From Chrysomallon squamiferum (Eukaryota > Mollusca > Gastropoda > Neomphalida > Peltospiridae): a stretch of 64,000 bases of DNA. The notes beneath the pieces are model-generated. The model ran no database searches. It was not told where the DNA came from and worked only from the letters and a program-made list of their open reading frames with translations. Positions 11,306 through 24,221 of the stretch are shown here, in pieces. Numbering within the stretch: position 1 is the first letter of the stretch; every line of letters begins with the position of its first letter. Where the stretch lies: contig CM022677.1 in the NCBI GenBank assembly GCA_012295275.1, positions 2,669,698 to 2,733,697 of the forward strand. The letters are read 5' to 3'. The translations under genes were made by a program, and so were the position numbers.

Positions 11306-13230
11306 AACAAATAGAAGAAAACTCGAATAATATTCCATTATGTACATAAAGTTATCAAGTTTATTTTGTAAAACTATAAATCATAACATAAATCATAAAC
11401 AAGTAAAAATAAGGTGATATTTTTAATTAAGGATACCGCTATTGAGTCTAAATAATGTTTGTGAAAGAAATATATATCTAATAAAAATAGTTTAATAAAC
11501 TTCAAAATGTTGATGAATCAAATTATTTCTCGTAATAAAATAAAAGGTCAATTTAAATTTGATAATAATAAATTTTATTAAGCAAATTTGACAAATTTGA
11601 ACTGAACTTAATTTTTTAATTATATTCATTAAAAGGTGTACATCAGCGCAAGTTGTATAGTGTAATATACTTTACATTTCTTATTATACCTGAAGTTCTC
11701 TTATTACGTTAGATATTAATATAACAGCTCCACTAGTAATAATCTATATAACAATGAAGCAGACACCGTAGTTGTCAAAATCCTCTCTTTGTCAACAGCT
11801 AAATAACAACAATAACACCTTAATATTTTTATTTTTTATTTTGTTTTCATTTTTCTGTAAAAACGGAAGCTTCCTATATATGTTTGACGCTATTCTCTTA
11901 GTTTCATTAGAACTGTTCTGAGTGCGGATATAAAAATTACTTCGAATTTTTTTATTAGGCCACGTGGAGTTATCAGATAAATCAGATTTATTCTTAGTGT
12001 ATTGTTTCTGTCGAGATAAAAACTAAATACTTCTTTTTAAAAAAGTATATAATAATGATAATAATGATTTATTTATAATGTAATTACATGAGAAATCGTG
12101 AACTTTTATCACAGTTAACTAAAGAATATCGCTATTTGCACTGATAATGTTACCCAAAATTAAGACCCTTGTTTGATCATGTCTGTATTATTTATATGGC
12201 ATTTTAACATTATATTAATTAGAGATTATAGGTTATATTATTGAATAAATATGGAATCTCATTCTTGATTATTAACTTACTTTTAGATGTGTTTAAGAAA
12301 AATTAATGATATATTCTTAATTACATAATTTGATAAATACTAGCTGAATTTTAGATTAATTATGTAATTTCATCTAGAGAGAGAGATGTAAATTGTGTCG
12401 CAGAATATCATGTTACAGCGATCATAAAACACAATATCACATAGGAGGAAAATGTCCCAGAATAAATAGTTGGGTATTTTAAAGAAGTTATTTGATTCAG
12501 ATGGACATTTTTATATTTAATCATATCAAAATTATTTAAACATATTAAAATATATTTAATCATATCAACATATATTTAATCATATCAACATTATTTAAAC
12601 ATATTAAAATATATTTAATCATATCAACATATATTTAATCATATACAAATACACTTAATCATATCAAAATATACTTAATTGTTTCAAAATATATTTAATT
12701 ATATCTGAATATATTTATCTTAAAGGTTTTATTTGCTGCTATGTAGCCACGTACTTACCTTCTAATTAACGGTTCTATTTTGTAAACTCTTCAGAACATG
12801 AAATATGTTTCATTATTTTCTGCAAGAGATTATGTGCGTGTGTGCCTGTGTCTGTGTGTCCATATCTATCTGTCTGTATAAAAATGTAAACGTATCTTAT
12901 TTAAATTTATTTTGTGAATACGAATGTGTACGTAAAGTACCTTTTGAAAACTGCGAATGTGAAAAAGGACTCAATATTTGTATTGAAATGTACGGACTGA
13001 TTTTCTGAGACTACTGGGTTCAAGATAAATAAACTGTAATGAAAATTACAAACAACTTTTCTTGCGTTCAAATCCTATACTAAAATGTATTATTACTATT
13101 TCTATTAATATCACCATAGTTGCTGTCCTTGGTCCTAGCTTTGTTGCTGTAATTCTCATTATTGTTTAGCGCTTTTTATTAGTCATTATTCATTTTTTCT
13201 GAGTATTAAATTGTATTATTGTAATTTCTA
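9371..13230. other. AT-rich intergenic stretch with microsatellites
   Basis: No convincing gene. Contains (ATT)n at 9481-9519 and 11251-11303, a T run at 10391-10409, (AT)n at 10484-10505, and a loose AT-rich tandem (ATATTTAATCATATCAACAT-like) at about 12510-12715. The segment 12230-12420 is related to 34900-35090 (shared GAGAGAGATGTAAATTGTGT), and ATGGATCATTGAAAAGAAGT near 11070 recurs near 35885. Confidence 0.5.
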
Positions 13231-13499
13231 TTAATGTCGCCGTCGTTGCCGTCGTACCGGCATAGTTCCTAACGTAGTTATTAGAGTGCTTCTCATTGTT
13301 CTTCTTTGTTTTTTATCACCTATTATTCTTATTTCTTATTTTTGCGCATCCTGTATTAAAATATATTATTAATATATCTTTATTATTAGTGTTAACGTTG
13401 GAGACGCTGCTGTCATACCTGTGTTGTCCTTCAAGGCTTGGTGTTTATTATTCTTTTTCCCATTTTACGATTCTTACTTTCCTACAGTGCGTATCCAGT

Positions 13500-14475
13500 A
13501 TTGAAATTACTGTTATTATTACTGATATTACCACTAATTTACTGCTATTTCTACTAATCAGCCGCCGTCTCTTTATCGATACTATCGCCATTACTACTAA
13601 TCTCTCACTGTTACTTCAGCAATACTACTTCTATTACTACTAATCTGTCACTGTTACTTCAGCAATACTACTTCTATTACTATTAATCTGTCAGTTACTT
13701 CATCGATACTTCTGATATTACTACTAATCTGTCACTGTTACTGCGTGAATACTATTGTTATTACTACTAATCTGCCTGTATTACATCAGTGATACTACTG
13801 ATATTACTACTAATCTACAAGTGTTACTTCAGCGATACTACTGTTATCACTACTAATCTACCACTTACTTTAGTGATACTACTGATATGTCACTGTTACT
13901 TCAGTGATACTATCGATATTACTGCTCATCTGCCACTGTTACTTCAGCAATATTACTGATATTACTACTAATCTATCACTGTTACTTCAGCAATATTACT
14001 GATATTACTACTAATCTATCACTGTTACTTCAGCGATACTACTGTATTACTAGTAATCTATCACTGTTACTTCAGCGATACTACTGCTATTGTTACTAAT
14101 CTACCATTGTTATTCAGCGATACTACTGATATTACTACTAATCACTTTTACTTCAGCAATACCACTGCTATTATTACTAATCTATCAGTTACTTCAGCAA
14201 TACTACGCTTTTATTACTAATCTGTCACTGTTACATCAGCCATACTACTAATATTACCACTAATCTGTGACTGCTACTTCAGAGATATTACTGATATTAC
14301 TACTAATCTGCCACTGTTATTTCAGCCATACTACTGCTATTACTACTAATCTGTCACTGTTATTTCAACCATACTACTGCTACTACTACTAATCTTTCAT
14401 TAATATTACTAATATTTCAGCCATACTACTGATATTACTACTAATCTGTCACTGTTATTTCAACCATACTACTGA
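13500..14475. repeat. 43-bp minisatellite
   Basis: More than 20 units with consensus TTCAGCAATACTACTGATAT followed by TACTACTAATCTGTCACTGT and TAC. The period measured between 13943 and 13986 is 43 bp. It lies just downstream of a GTCGCCGTCGTTGCCGTCGT block at 13235, which has relatives at 29565, 29705 and 35695-35830. Confidence 0.92.
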
Positions 14476-15002
14476 TATATAAATGGAATATAAAACATGC
14501 ATTATAACTTTAGAAATGTGCTGTTTAATGCTTTATTGTTGTGGTTATCAATATACCTAATGTAATTCATTAGCCATAACGTTCCACTAAATCGTTAACA
14601 ACTGAATGTTTTTTTTTTTTGTGGGTTTTGGTTTTTTTTTAAGAGAAATCCTTAATATTATTTGAGTCATTTGTCACTTTTGTAGGCAGAGAAGTATAAT
14701 TATTGCTTGTTACCTGGACATAAGACATTTGTTTCACATGCTTCTTGAAGATTCCTCTTCGTACTTGTGCATGTTCATATCTCAAATCTTATTCTAGTGC
14801 CTCTACCACATGTTTCACTACAACTACCCAGTCTCTGAAGTGTCTCTATAAGCGTGTAATTAAAGAATAAATAAATTAATATAAAAATAAATATATGAAA
14901 AATGAATTAAATATTCTTTAATTGCGCTTGAATATTAAATATTCTTAAATATCTTTAAGACAGGTTATTGATCAGATATGCAAAATTATCTATGAATTAA
15001 TG
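14476..15002. other. Spacer, nothing identified
   Basis: AT-rich sequence with T runs near 14610 and 14630; no exon or element ends recognised. Confidence 0.5.
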
Positions 15003-15761
15003 CGTGGTTCTCAATCATTTTTTGCCAACGGCACACCTGGCTAAATATATATGAAAAAATATTTGAATTTTGCAAAATAAAAACATGGCAAGTCATAGAC
15101 GGCATACAACCGTACACACAGACTAGTCATAGACACATAGAATAACTCAAGCTAAATAAAGAAAAACACAGCTATACTTTATTGCAGTGTTTCGAATGTT
15201 ATCAGTCAAATAGCTGGCTTTTTTAGTGAGAAATTTGTGCCTGTTTTTTTTTCATAATTTCCTCAGTGTTTGGTCATTGTATGTAATATCTCGTGCTTCA
15301 TGTTTTTGATGTTGCCTAATTCACATATATAAGGTTGAAAATTGTAATAAAATTGCTAAAACTCTTTTACATAATATAGGATACACCTCTTGTATTGAAA
15401 TCCAAAATGAATAAATGGGCAGAGTCGAATGTTTTAATTTTAAGGTGATTAGAAAGTGCGGCCAATTCTTCTTCTTCCTGTAACTCAAGTTCAATGTTGG
15501 AAGAATGATTTATGAAAGGATCTCTAATCCAATCATACTTTTCTGTCTTTAATGACGGAAATTTATTGTTGATGCTTTCGTCCAGAGCTGTCAGATGAGT
15601 AAACACAATAGGGATCACTTCTCTAATGCAGGTAGAACGCAATAAAGGGAAAATATAAAAGTTGACAGTGATTGCTCTCTTTTTTCACAAATCACTATTT
15701 TCTTTTTGAGGGCAACTAACTTGTCTGTTGAAGTGAGAATATTTTCGTTTTTACCTTGCAT
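15003..15761 (-). pseudogene. hAT-family (ZBED5/Buster-like) transposase fragment
   Basis: Minus-strand coding remnants match the hAT superfamily lineage related to domesticated ZBED5/FAM200 proteins. From 15761 the frame reads MQGKNENILTSTDKLVALKK...KIVICEKRE. After a frameshift near 15650, 15642-15367 reads ...FPSLKTEKYDWIRDPF...ELQEEEELAALSNH. The FPxLxxxxxDWIRxPF and LQEEEEL blocks are characteristic. At 15003-15045 GTGGTTCTCAATCATTTTTT plus a GGCACACCTGG word resembles hAT terminal sequence. The N-terminal BED finger and the C-terminal dimerisation region are not visible, so this is a dead, truncated copy. Confidence 0.7.
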
Positions 15762-16194
15762 TCTACTGTTTGTTTTATTTTGGGATCACGTGGTTTTTCG
15801 CATTTTCTTAGTGTGCCGTTCAAAATTTTGTTTGTTGTGTATGTAATTATTTAAAATCATATTACAAAAATCATTTTTAAAATCTCTAATAATGCTTGCA
15901 GGAGGCACTGGATTGGAAAATGGATGAAAAACAAATAAAAAATAAATAAAGAAATGGATAGCTTAATTTATGTGTTTGTTGTGTACGTGTGTTTTTTGTA
16001 TGCAAATGTGTGCACCAACACACACCAATGTAAACACACATGGATTCATATATATTTTATTTATACTCGTCAATATTCAGTCGATTTTCAAATAGGATAA
16101 AAACGGGTGAGCTTAGGGTCCCGGACAGAAAAGGTGAGTTGAACACAAGCCCTCCCGCCCTACCCCGACATTTTTCGAGATTCCATTTATCACA

Positions 16195-16560
16195 TATGGA
16201 TAATTAGCGTACGTAAGCTTAGTGAGTACATCTCACGTAAGGCTAAAGTTGCGAGCACATATCACTAAAGAGAGATAACTCTAATCGATATAATTTTTAC
16301 TTTATTTAGTGAGTACATGTCACGTAAGGGAGATAACTGTAATCGATACCATTTTCACTTTGCTTAGTGAGTACATCTCACATAAGGGACATAACTCTAA
16401 TCTATGTTTGTGAACACATATCACTAAAGGGAGATAAGTCTAATCGATATAATTTTTAATTTGTTTACTGAGTACATCTCATGTAAGGAACCTAACTCTA
16501 ATCCAGGTTTGTGAGCACATATCACTCAACTGTAATCAATATAGCCTTTACTTCGCCGAG
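16195..16560. repeat. Imperfect repeats around GGGAGATAACTCTAATCGAT
   Basis: Four to five diverged units of roughly 70-75 bp alternating GAGTACATCTCACGTAAGG-like and GAGCACATATCACTAAAGG-like halves, each followed by GAGATAACTCTAATC. The core word also occurs in the 68-bp satellite at 17.2-18.5 kb, so the two arrays may share an origin. Confidence 0.75.
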
Positions 16561-16613
16561 CAAACTCCTCCCACCTCTGGTGACACATCATGGGGTATGA
16601 CCCATGTTATATA

Positions 16614-16850
16614 CAGGGTGGCCCAGATGTAACCGAACCTGAATTGTTATGAAAAGTTACAGTTAAATGAAACAAATTTGATTTCATATAGTTACAGCAA
16701 ATGTTCAAAATGCAAACCATTATTTGTAATACAGTGATGACATCGTTCAATGGTTGATTCCGTTACTTTTTTGCACATTTTCGCGAAGCAGACTTGAAAT
16801 CAGTGATCATCGATTGAGCTTTCGGGTTCGGTTACATCTGGGCCACCCTG
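16614..16850. mobile_element. TA-flanked MITE (Tc1/mariner-like)
   Basis: A 237-bp element. The left end CAGGGTGGCCCAGATGTAAC continues CGAACC (16614-16639); the right end is its inverted complement, ending GGGCCACCCTG at 16850. Both ends are flanked by TA (16612-16613 and 16851-16852), as expected for Tc1/mariner/IS630 integration. The interior has no transposase frame, so it is non-autonomous. Confidence 0.85.
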
Positions 16851-17071
16851 TATAAAGAAAGTGATGTTTCCACAGTATTTCGTAGATGAATCTGGAATCG
16901 GAAAGTACTGCTGATGTCTCCAAAAACGCTGAGATTCAATCCCACGATCTCACGTTCTGTACCTTCACAAGCTGTGTGAGGGTGGGGTACTAGGGCAGGG
17001 GGGGCAGGGGCCATGCGTTTTTATTTCTTAAACTTTTTTTTTTTATTGTTCTGCTGTTACAATCTTCTATA

Positions 17072-19045
17072 TTGAATAAAAAATGTCTTAATAATAGTTA
17101 CCAGCGAATATATTCACAAATAGAGTTATTTCCCTTTAATATGAAAACGAATACTTTCTTGGATGACGTTATCTCCCCTTTCTTATATTATAAAAGGGTT
17201 TATCAGATAACTCTATATAGGAATCTGTTCGTTTTAATAATCAAGAGAAAAATGTAACAAAGGGGAGATAAATCTATATAGGAATATGTTCGTTTTAACC
17301 TGAATAATCAAGGAGAAAAATATACCAAAGGGGGACATAACTCTATCCGAGAGGATATTCGTTTTCATCTTAAAGGGAGATAACTCTATATAGGAATATG
17401 TTCGTTTTAACCTGAATAATCAAGGAAAAATGTAGCAAAGGGGAATATATTCGAATATATTTTTAACCTGAATAATCAAGGAGAAAAATAATCAAAGGGG
17501 ACATAACTCTAAGAGGATATTCGTATCATCTTAAAGGGAGATAAATCTATATAGGAATATCTCGTTTTAACCTGAATAATCAAGGAGGAGGGGATAACTC
17601 TATATAGGAATATGTTCGTTTTAACCTGAATAATCAAGGAGAAAAATGTACCAAAGGGGAAATAACTCTATCCGAGAGGTTATTCGTTTTCATGTTAAAG
17701 GGAGATAAATCTATATAGGAATATGTTCGTTTTAACCTGAATAATCAAGGAGGAAAATGTAACAAAGGGGACATAACTCTATATAGGAATATGTTCGTTT
17801 AAATCTATACAGGAATATGTTTTAACCTGAATAATCAAGGAGAAAAATATAACAAAGGGGACATAACTCTATATAGGAATATGTTCGTTTTAACCTGAAT
17901 AATCAAGAGAAAAATGTAACAAAGGGGAGATCTCTATACATGAATATGTTCGTTTTCATGTTAAAGGGAGATAACTCTATATAGGAATATGTTCGTTTTA
18001 ACCTGAATAATCAAGGAGAAAAATGTAACAAAGGGGACATAACTCTATATAGGAATATGTTCGTTTTAACCTGAATAATCAAGGAGGAAAATCTAGCAAA
18101 GGGGACATAACTCTATATAGGAATATGTTCGTTTTAACCTGAATAATCAAGAGAAAAATGTAACAAAGGGGAGATAACTCTATACATGAATATGTTCGTT
18201 TTAACCTTAATAATCAAGAGAAAAATGTAACAAAGGGGAGGTAACTCTATACATGAATATGTTCGTTTTAACCTGAATAATCAAGGAGAAAAATGTAACA
18301 AAGGGGAGATACCTCCATCCGAGAGGTTATTCGTTTTCATGTTAAAGGGAGATAAATCTATATAGGAATATGTTCGTTTTAACCTGAATAATCAAGGAGA
18401 AAAATGTAACAACGAGGACATAACTCTATCCGAGAGGTTATTCTTTTTCATGTTAAAGGGAGAGAATATCAATATATTCGCTTGTGATTAATGTTCAGGT
18501 ATATTTTCAACCAATGGAATCCAATAATTTAATTGAATTTAATTAGTGGACACTGCTTAATCATTTGATAAGCATTTTAAATAATGAATGCTTTTTACAT
18601 TAAAATTATAGATCAGATGGAAATATTTATAGGATATTCTTTTTTTGTTATATTAATATATCAATATCTAAAAGGTAAATAACATCTGTTTTGTATTAAT
18701 AATAATAATTCAATGTTGAAAATATCTAATTTGTTGAAATCTAAAATTTACCAAAAGAAAATGTATATTTTGATATAACTCTGAACTTGAAATATGATAA
18801 AGATAGTGAGAACTTAAAAATACAAGAATTGTTTTCTACATTATGCTTTTGTCAGATGGTAAAAGGAGAAACAAATGAATATTTGTTATATTAAATATAA
18901 TAAACAATAAAATATTTCTTAATAATAGTTACCAGCGAATATATTCACAAATAGAGTTATTTTCCTTTAATATGAAAACGAATACTTTCTCGGATGGAGT
19001 TATCTCCCCTTTCTTACATTTAAAAAAGGGTTTATCAGAATTACT
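17072..19045. repeat. 68-bp satellite bounded by direct repeats
   Basis: The core array (about 17205-18475) has some 17-20 units with consensus GGGGACATAACTCTATATAG, GAATATGTTCGTTTTAACCT, GAATAATCAAGGAGAAAAAT, GTAACAAA. The period is 68 bp (18033 to 18101), with some shortened units. The array is flanked by two direct copies of a block of about 135 bp (17072-17205 and 18917-19040) that begins CTTAATAATAGTTACCAGCG. The flanks contain the reverse complement of an in-array segment (GTTATTTCCCTTTAATATGA versus TCATGTTAAAGGGAGATAAC). This could be a non-autonomous element with an internal satellite core; classification is inference. Confidence 0.85.
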
Positions 19046-20040
19046 TGATATTAAATCAGTTTGTGGAAATATGTGAATAGAAGATTCATCAAAGTTTGTG
19101 AAAATATTTAATGTAATAAAAATTTATTATTGATTCATTATGCCACTATTTGTTATTTTTCGTTTAAAATTATTATCAAAATTATCAAACAATTATTAAT
19201 TTAATATATATTCTTAAAATTTAATTTCATATCATTTCTTTAGCACTTAACTAAATGAATTAAATGAAACAGAAATCTAAATTACAAAATACATCATTTT
19301 TTTTTATTTCATTTTTCAAAATTTGTTTTGTTGTTGTTAATCTTGTTAACCATTATCATCGTTATATTCATTCCTATTAATGGACAACAGAGTTATTTCC
19401 CTTAGACTACTTTGTCTATGAAATTGAAATTGACTATTATTATTAGTAGTAGTAGTAGTAGTAGTAGTATCTCTGTTTGTGCATTCTTAGTTTATTTCAT
19501 ATATTTAAAATGTTTCTTTACTAAAAACTTAATATTTATTCATTCATACTATTCAGAATAAAAATAAGAATTTAAATTTATTACAACATTCCGTTTTGAT
19601 ACGTGAAAAATTGTATATATTATTTATTATAATTAGAGAAAGAGAGATTTGGGTTTCACTACGACTAAGATTGTACGTTTTCATGAAAATTTCATTTCAC
19701 TGTAAAAATGTAGCAATAAAATGTTCAATTACATATAAATACTGTTTTTCTGGCATTTCATACTGACACATTTAAATTTCACAGATATAATGATTTCTAG
19801 AGCGCGGAATGTAACATCAATTCAGGTGTTTAAAAGTGTAATTAAGTGTGTTTGTGTGTGTGTGTGTGTGTCATCTTTCTTTCATTTTTGTTTGTTTTTA
19901 TTTTTGTTGTTGATATTATTGCTAACACTGTTATTTATTTTACTGTGGTACATAATTATTACTATTTTTATTATTGTTATTATTGCTAATATTGGTGTTA
20001 TAGCTATTGCTTTTGCTGTTGGTTAATTTTGCTTTAGGCA
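19046..20040. other. AT-rich spacer, no gene seen
   Basis: Short (AGT)n at 19445-19470 and (GT)n at 19853-19871. One AGAGTTATTTCCCTT word at 19389 belongs to the motif family of the neighbouring satellite. Confidence 0.5.
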
Positions 20041-20044
20041 GAAT

Positions 20045-20495
20045 TGATAAGTTTGTGTGGAGAGAAGAAAGCGAGTTACAGAGAGAGTTAGAGAGAAAAA
20101 GACAGAGACAGAGAAAAACACATGGAGAGAGATACAGAGACAGACAGACAGAGAGAGACAGAGACACAGATAGTGTCAGAAAGACAGAGAGAAAAAGTGA
20201 GTCAGAGACACATAGACAGTCAGAGACAAAGAGGGAAAGACAGTGAGAGAGACAGTGAGATAAAGAGAGACAGAGGGAGAAAGAGACAGAGAGAAAAAGA
20301 GACAGGGACATAGGGAGATAGAGAGAGATGGAGAGATAAAGAGATATAGCAGAGAGAAAAAGAGAGATTCAGAACAGATAGAGACAGAGAGATTCTGAGA
20401 GAGTCAGAGGGAGAAAGAGAGATTCAGAGAGAGACAGAGATATAGAGAGAGACCGAGAAAGAAAGACTGAGAGAGACAGATTCAGAGAGTGGAAG

Positions 20496-20526
<31 letters not shown>

Positions 20527-20700
20527 GAAAAGAGAGAGACAGTGATAGAGGGAAAGAGAGACAGAGAGAGCAAGTCAGACAGAGAGAGATAGACACAGAG
20601 ACCGAGAGAGTCACACAGAGAGACAGAGATAGACAGAGAGAGAAAGAGAGATAAGAGAAAGAGATAGAGAGTGAGAGAAGGCGAGAGACAGAGAGAAAGA
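20045..20700. repeat. 650-bp polypurine (GA-rich) tract
   Basis: The plus strand is almost pure purine (GAGAGACAGAGA-type degenerate repeat) for about 650 bp. Frames on either strand are simple-repeat artefacts (Glu/Arg or Ser/Leu rich). Confidence 0.92.
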
Positions 20701-21317
20701 TACTAACCATTAAGAAAATACTAATCATTAACCAAATACTAACCTTTAACCAAATACTAACCATTACTAGCATCCCCTACGTGTACTAAACCACACCGTG
20801 GTGTATATGTGGCAACATTTCCAAAGGGAATGGCTAATTAGTACATTAATATAACATCATTATTTTGGTTAGATAGATTATGATAGATAAATAGAAACAC
20901 CTACATACAGATATAGTTACTGAAGATAGATGAACAAATGGATACATAGGGTATTGCTACTTTTTCTAATTTTGAATACAGTGTCATTACTTTGAAAGCT
21001 CTTTCTATATACAGATAGACAGGTCAACAGAGCATAGACAGAAGTGTATGTACTTAAGAATAAGTTATGACATATAAATATCTCCCTCTGGCTTTCACTG
21101 TCCAAATTACTCATCCTTACTTATCTGCATGTTTCTATCTATCTATCTGTCTATCTATATATTTGTTTTATTTCATCATCAATTTCTCTGGCTATTTTTC
21201 TATCTATGTATCTGTCTGTTTGTTGATCAACCTGTGGTATAGCTTAATCTTATTACCTGTCTAGCTAACCATTCATTCATCACTATATCCATTTACCTAT
21301 ATATATATATATATAGA

Positions 21318-21578
21318 TATGGAAAAATAATTATTATTTCTATTACATTTTATTATTGTATCTACAGGAAAGACAAGATTCTGGAATCAGCTTCAGTTAC
21401 AAGAATAGGGAGAAAAATTTAAGCAGATGAGGTGTCTACTGATATGGAACAATTATTATTCACAAAAGATGGATTTTTCTTTCAAAAGCAGTTTCCTAAC
21501 CTATCAATCTATTTTTCAAGCAATCAATACGTCTAACTATCTCTACATGAATCTATCTTACCCTCTCGGTTACATTTT

Positions 21579-21648
<70 letters not shown>

Positions 21649-21864
21649 ACATTTACATATACACTCTCTCTCTTTATATCATATTTAATTATTTAAATAC
21701 ATTCTTTTTATCTATTTATCTATCTATAAATATATTTATTTATCTATTTATCCCATGTACATAAGCAACAGACTCGGTCTTTCTTACAGGATGCAGTATA
21801 TACTCATGCCTCCTTGCATCTATCTAGCTTTCTTCTGTCTATCAATTTACCTCTCTATCCACCC

Positions 21865-21915
<51 letters not shown>

Positions 21916-22901
21916 CTAATCATCTTTAAACACACAAATAAATTATCATTACTATAGACGTTATGTATGTGTGTATACATCTATATATATATACACACAC
22001 ATACCCATTTCTTAACACACGTCTATCTATATGTCTGTCAGTCTGTCTACAAATCGATCTATCAAACTAGTAACATACCTACATATCAGTTTATCTCTCT
22101 AGCTTATACGTCCATTTTTCAATAACCATCTATCAATAATATGTCCAGTTCCCTGAATATCTAACTATATACTACTTCAAACCTCGCTATCTTGCTGAAT
22201 GTCTATGTAATCTATCTGTATTTATTTCTGTGTGTGTATTTATATCTTTTATCTACATAATCTATTTAATCTATATCTATATCAATTATCTATATAATCT
22301 ATCTGTATTTATCTCTGTATATCTATCTGTATAATCTATCTGTATTTATCTCTGTGTGTGTATTTATATATATATAGACAGAGATAAATAGTTACATCTT
22401 TCTGTATTTATCTCTTTTTATCTATCTATATAATCTTTCTGTATTTATTTTTATCTATCTATATAATCTATCTGTATTTATTTCTATATATGTATATATA
22501 TATATATATATATATAAAATCTATTTGTATTTATTTCTATATATCTATATATAATCTGTCTGTATTTAACTCTGGATATCTGACTCGATCTAAACACAGA
22601 TCCAATCCTCTCTGTCTTCTGTCTGTCTCTGTGTGTGTTTATCTATGTACATATACACGATCATATCCTCTTTACCATCATATATGCTTACACCTATCTA
22701 TTTATCCATCCATCGAACTCTAAGGAAATGCCTCCCTATACATATTTCTCTATCCATCAATAACAATCCCTTGAATCAGCTATTCATCTTCCTGCCTATC
22801 TCCCTAAATTGTTATAACTACGTTTTATATCTATCTTCCTGTGTTACTGTCCATTTATAACTCTCATTCACAATTCCCTTATTTAGCTATCCTTATCAAT
22901 C

Positions 22902-22954
<53 letters not shown>

Positions 22955-23218
22955 TCTGTGTCCACCTATCTATATGTTTCTCTATATGTATATCTATGTA
23001 CACAATTTCTCATTCTATCTACATAATCAACCTACCTAACAGTTTATATATCAATAACATCTATCAGTCATTTAAACATCTTCTTGTCTACATACCTTCA
23101 AACCTCCCTATAGTTCTGTATGTTTGCACACATATTTATTCAATATATTCACTCTTCAAAAAAGACAAACGACTTTTCCTTCTATATACTATTCCCTGCT
23201 CCAGCTTACATACCTACA

Positions 23219-23258
<40 letters not shown>

Positions 23259-23823
23259 TCCACATTACCATCATATCTGCCTACACCTATCTGTCTGTCT
23301 GCTACATAACTATCTACATATATCTACATATTAACCTACTGAACTACTGACCTACCTACCTATCTGTTTATTATCCACATTACAACAGATCAATAACCAT
23401 CCATCAATCATATATCTAATTCCCTGTCAAACTACCTACATACATAACTAACTATGTCTAGATAGCTACATTACAACCTATGTATTTTACTGTATGTCTA
23501 CACTCTCAGCCTGGTATACAAACACACATGACAGAAAGAAGAGAACACAGAATAGATAGATAGACACTGACATGTTTAACTATCTGCCTAAATTCATCTA
23601 CATCTATCAATTTACTTGTTAACTTCTACTGATCTAACTGTCTATCAGTCTATCAATAATATCTCCCTCTTTTCTTTCTATGTATCTCTTTACCAGTTAT
23701 CAGTAGATACCTCATCTGTTTAAAATCTTCTCCCTATTCTTGTAACTGAAGCTGATTCCAGAATCTTGTCTTTCCTGTATATACAATAATAAAATTTAAT
23801 AGAATAATAAGTATTTTTCGATT
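21318..23823. mobile_element. Fold-back structure: inverted arms around TCTA-rich core
   Basis: Left arm about 21320-21446 contains CAGGAAAGACAAGATTCTGG, AATCAGCTTCAGTTACAAGA and ATAGGGAGAA. Right arm about 23697-23823 is its reverse complement (TTCTCCCTATTCTTGTAACT, GAAGCTGATTCCAGAATCTT). Over about 125 bp the arms differ at only a handful of positions. The 2.25-kb interior is degenerate TCTA/TCTG repeat with (CA)n at 21580-21640, 21872-21910 and 22903-22951, and (AT)n at 22492-22516 and 23221-23254. No transposase is seen. It may be a non-autonomous fold-back element or an inversion-type duplication. Confidence 0.75.
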
Positions 23824-24221
23824 GTGTTTAATTGTCTGTAATGTTAGAAAGAAATTATTATAAATAAACATCATCTGTCTCTTATTGTAATAGATTTTAA
23901 TAATAAATCACAAATAATTTAAACAAAAAATATATATCTATGAAAAAGTATCACTACAAATTTTACATTCTGTTCAATTTAAAAAGAAAAATTGTCTTTT
24001 ATAACTAAATTCATAAACATATTTGAAAATATTTCTTTATGAAAGATTTTCTAATACTAAACAAGAAGAATGCATTGATTAAATCAAAATATTTTAAAGT
24101 TAAGCAATACAAACATAACATGAAAATGTAATAATAATAATAATAATACAAATACCACTAATATTTCTCAAAGCTGAAATTCATAAAATTGTGAATTCTC
24201 CTCTGAATCTTCAGCACTGAC

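Noticed and set aside
12805-13008. 67-codon Cys-rich frame, possible small secreted peptide
   Set aside because: The first half is GTGTGT-type repeat translation, and there is no convincing signal peptide or splice context.
17205-18475. Possible CRISPR array
   Set aside because: Direct tandem satellite: the whole 68-bp unit is conserved, with no unique spacers, in a eukaryotic context.
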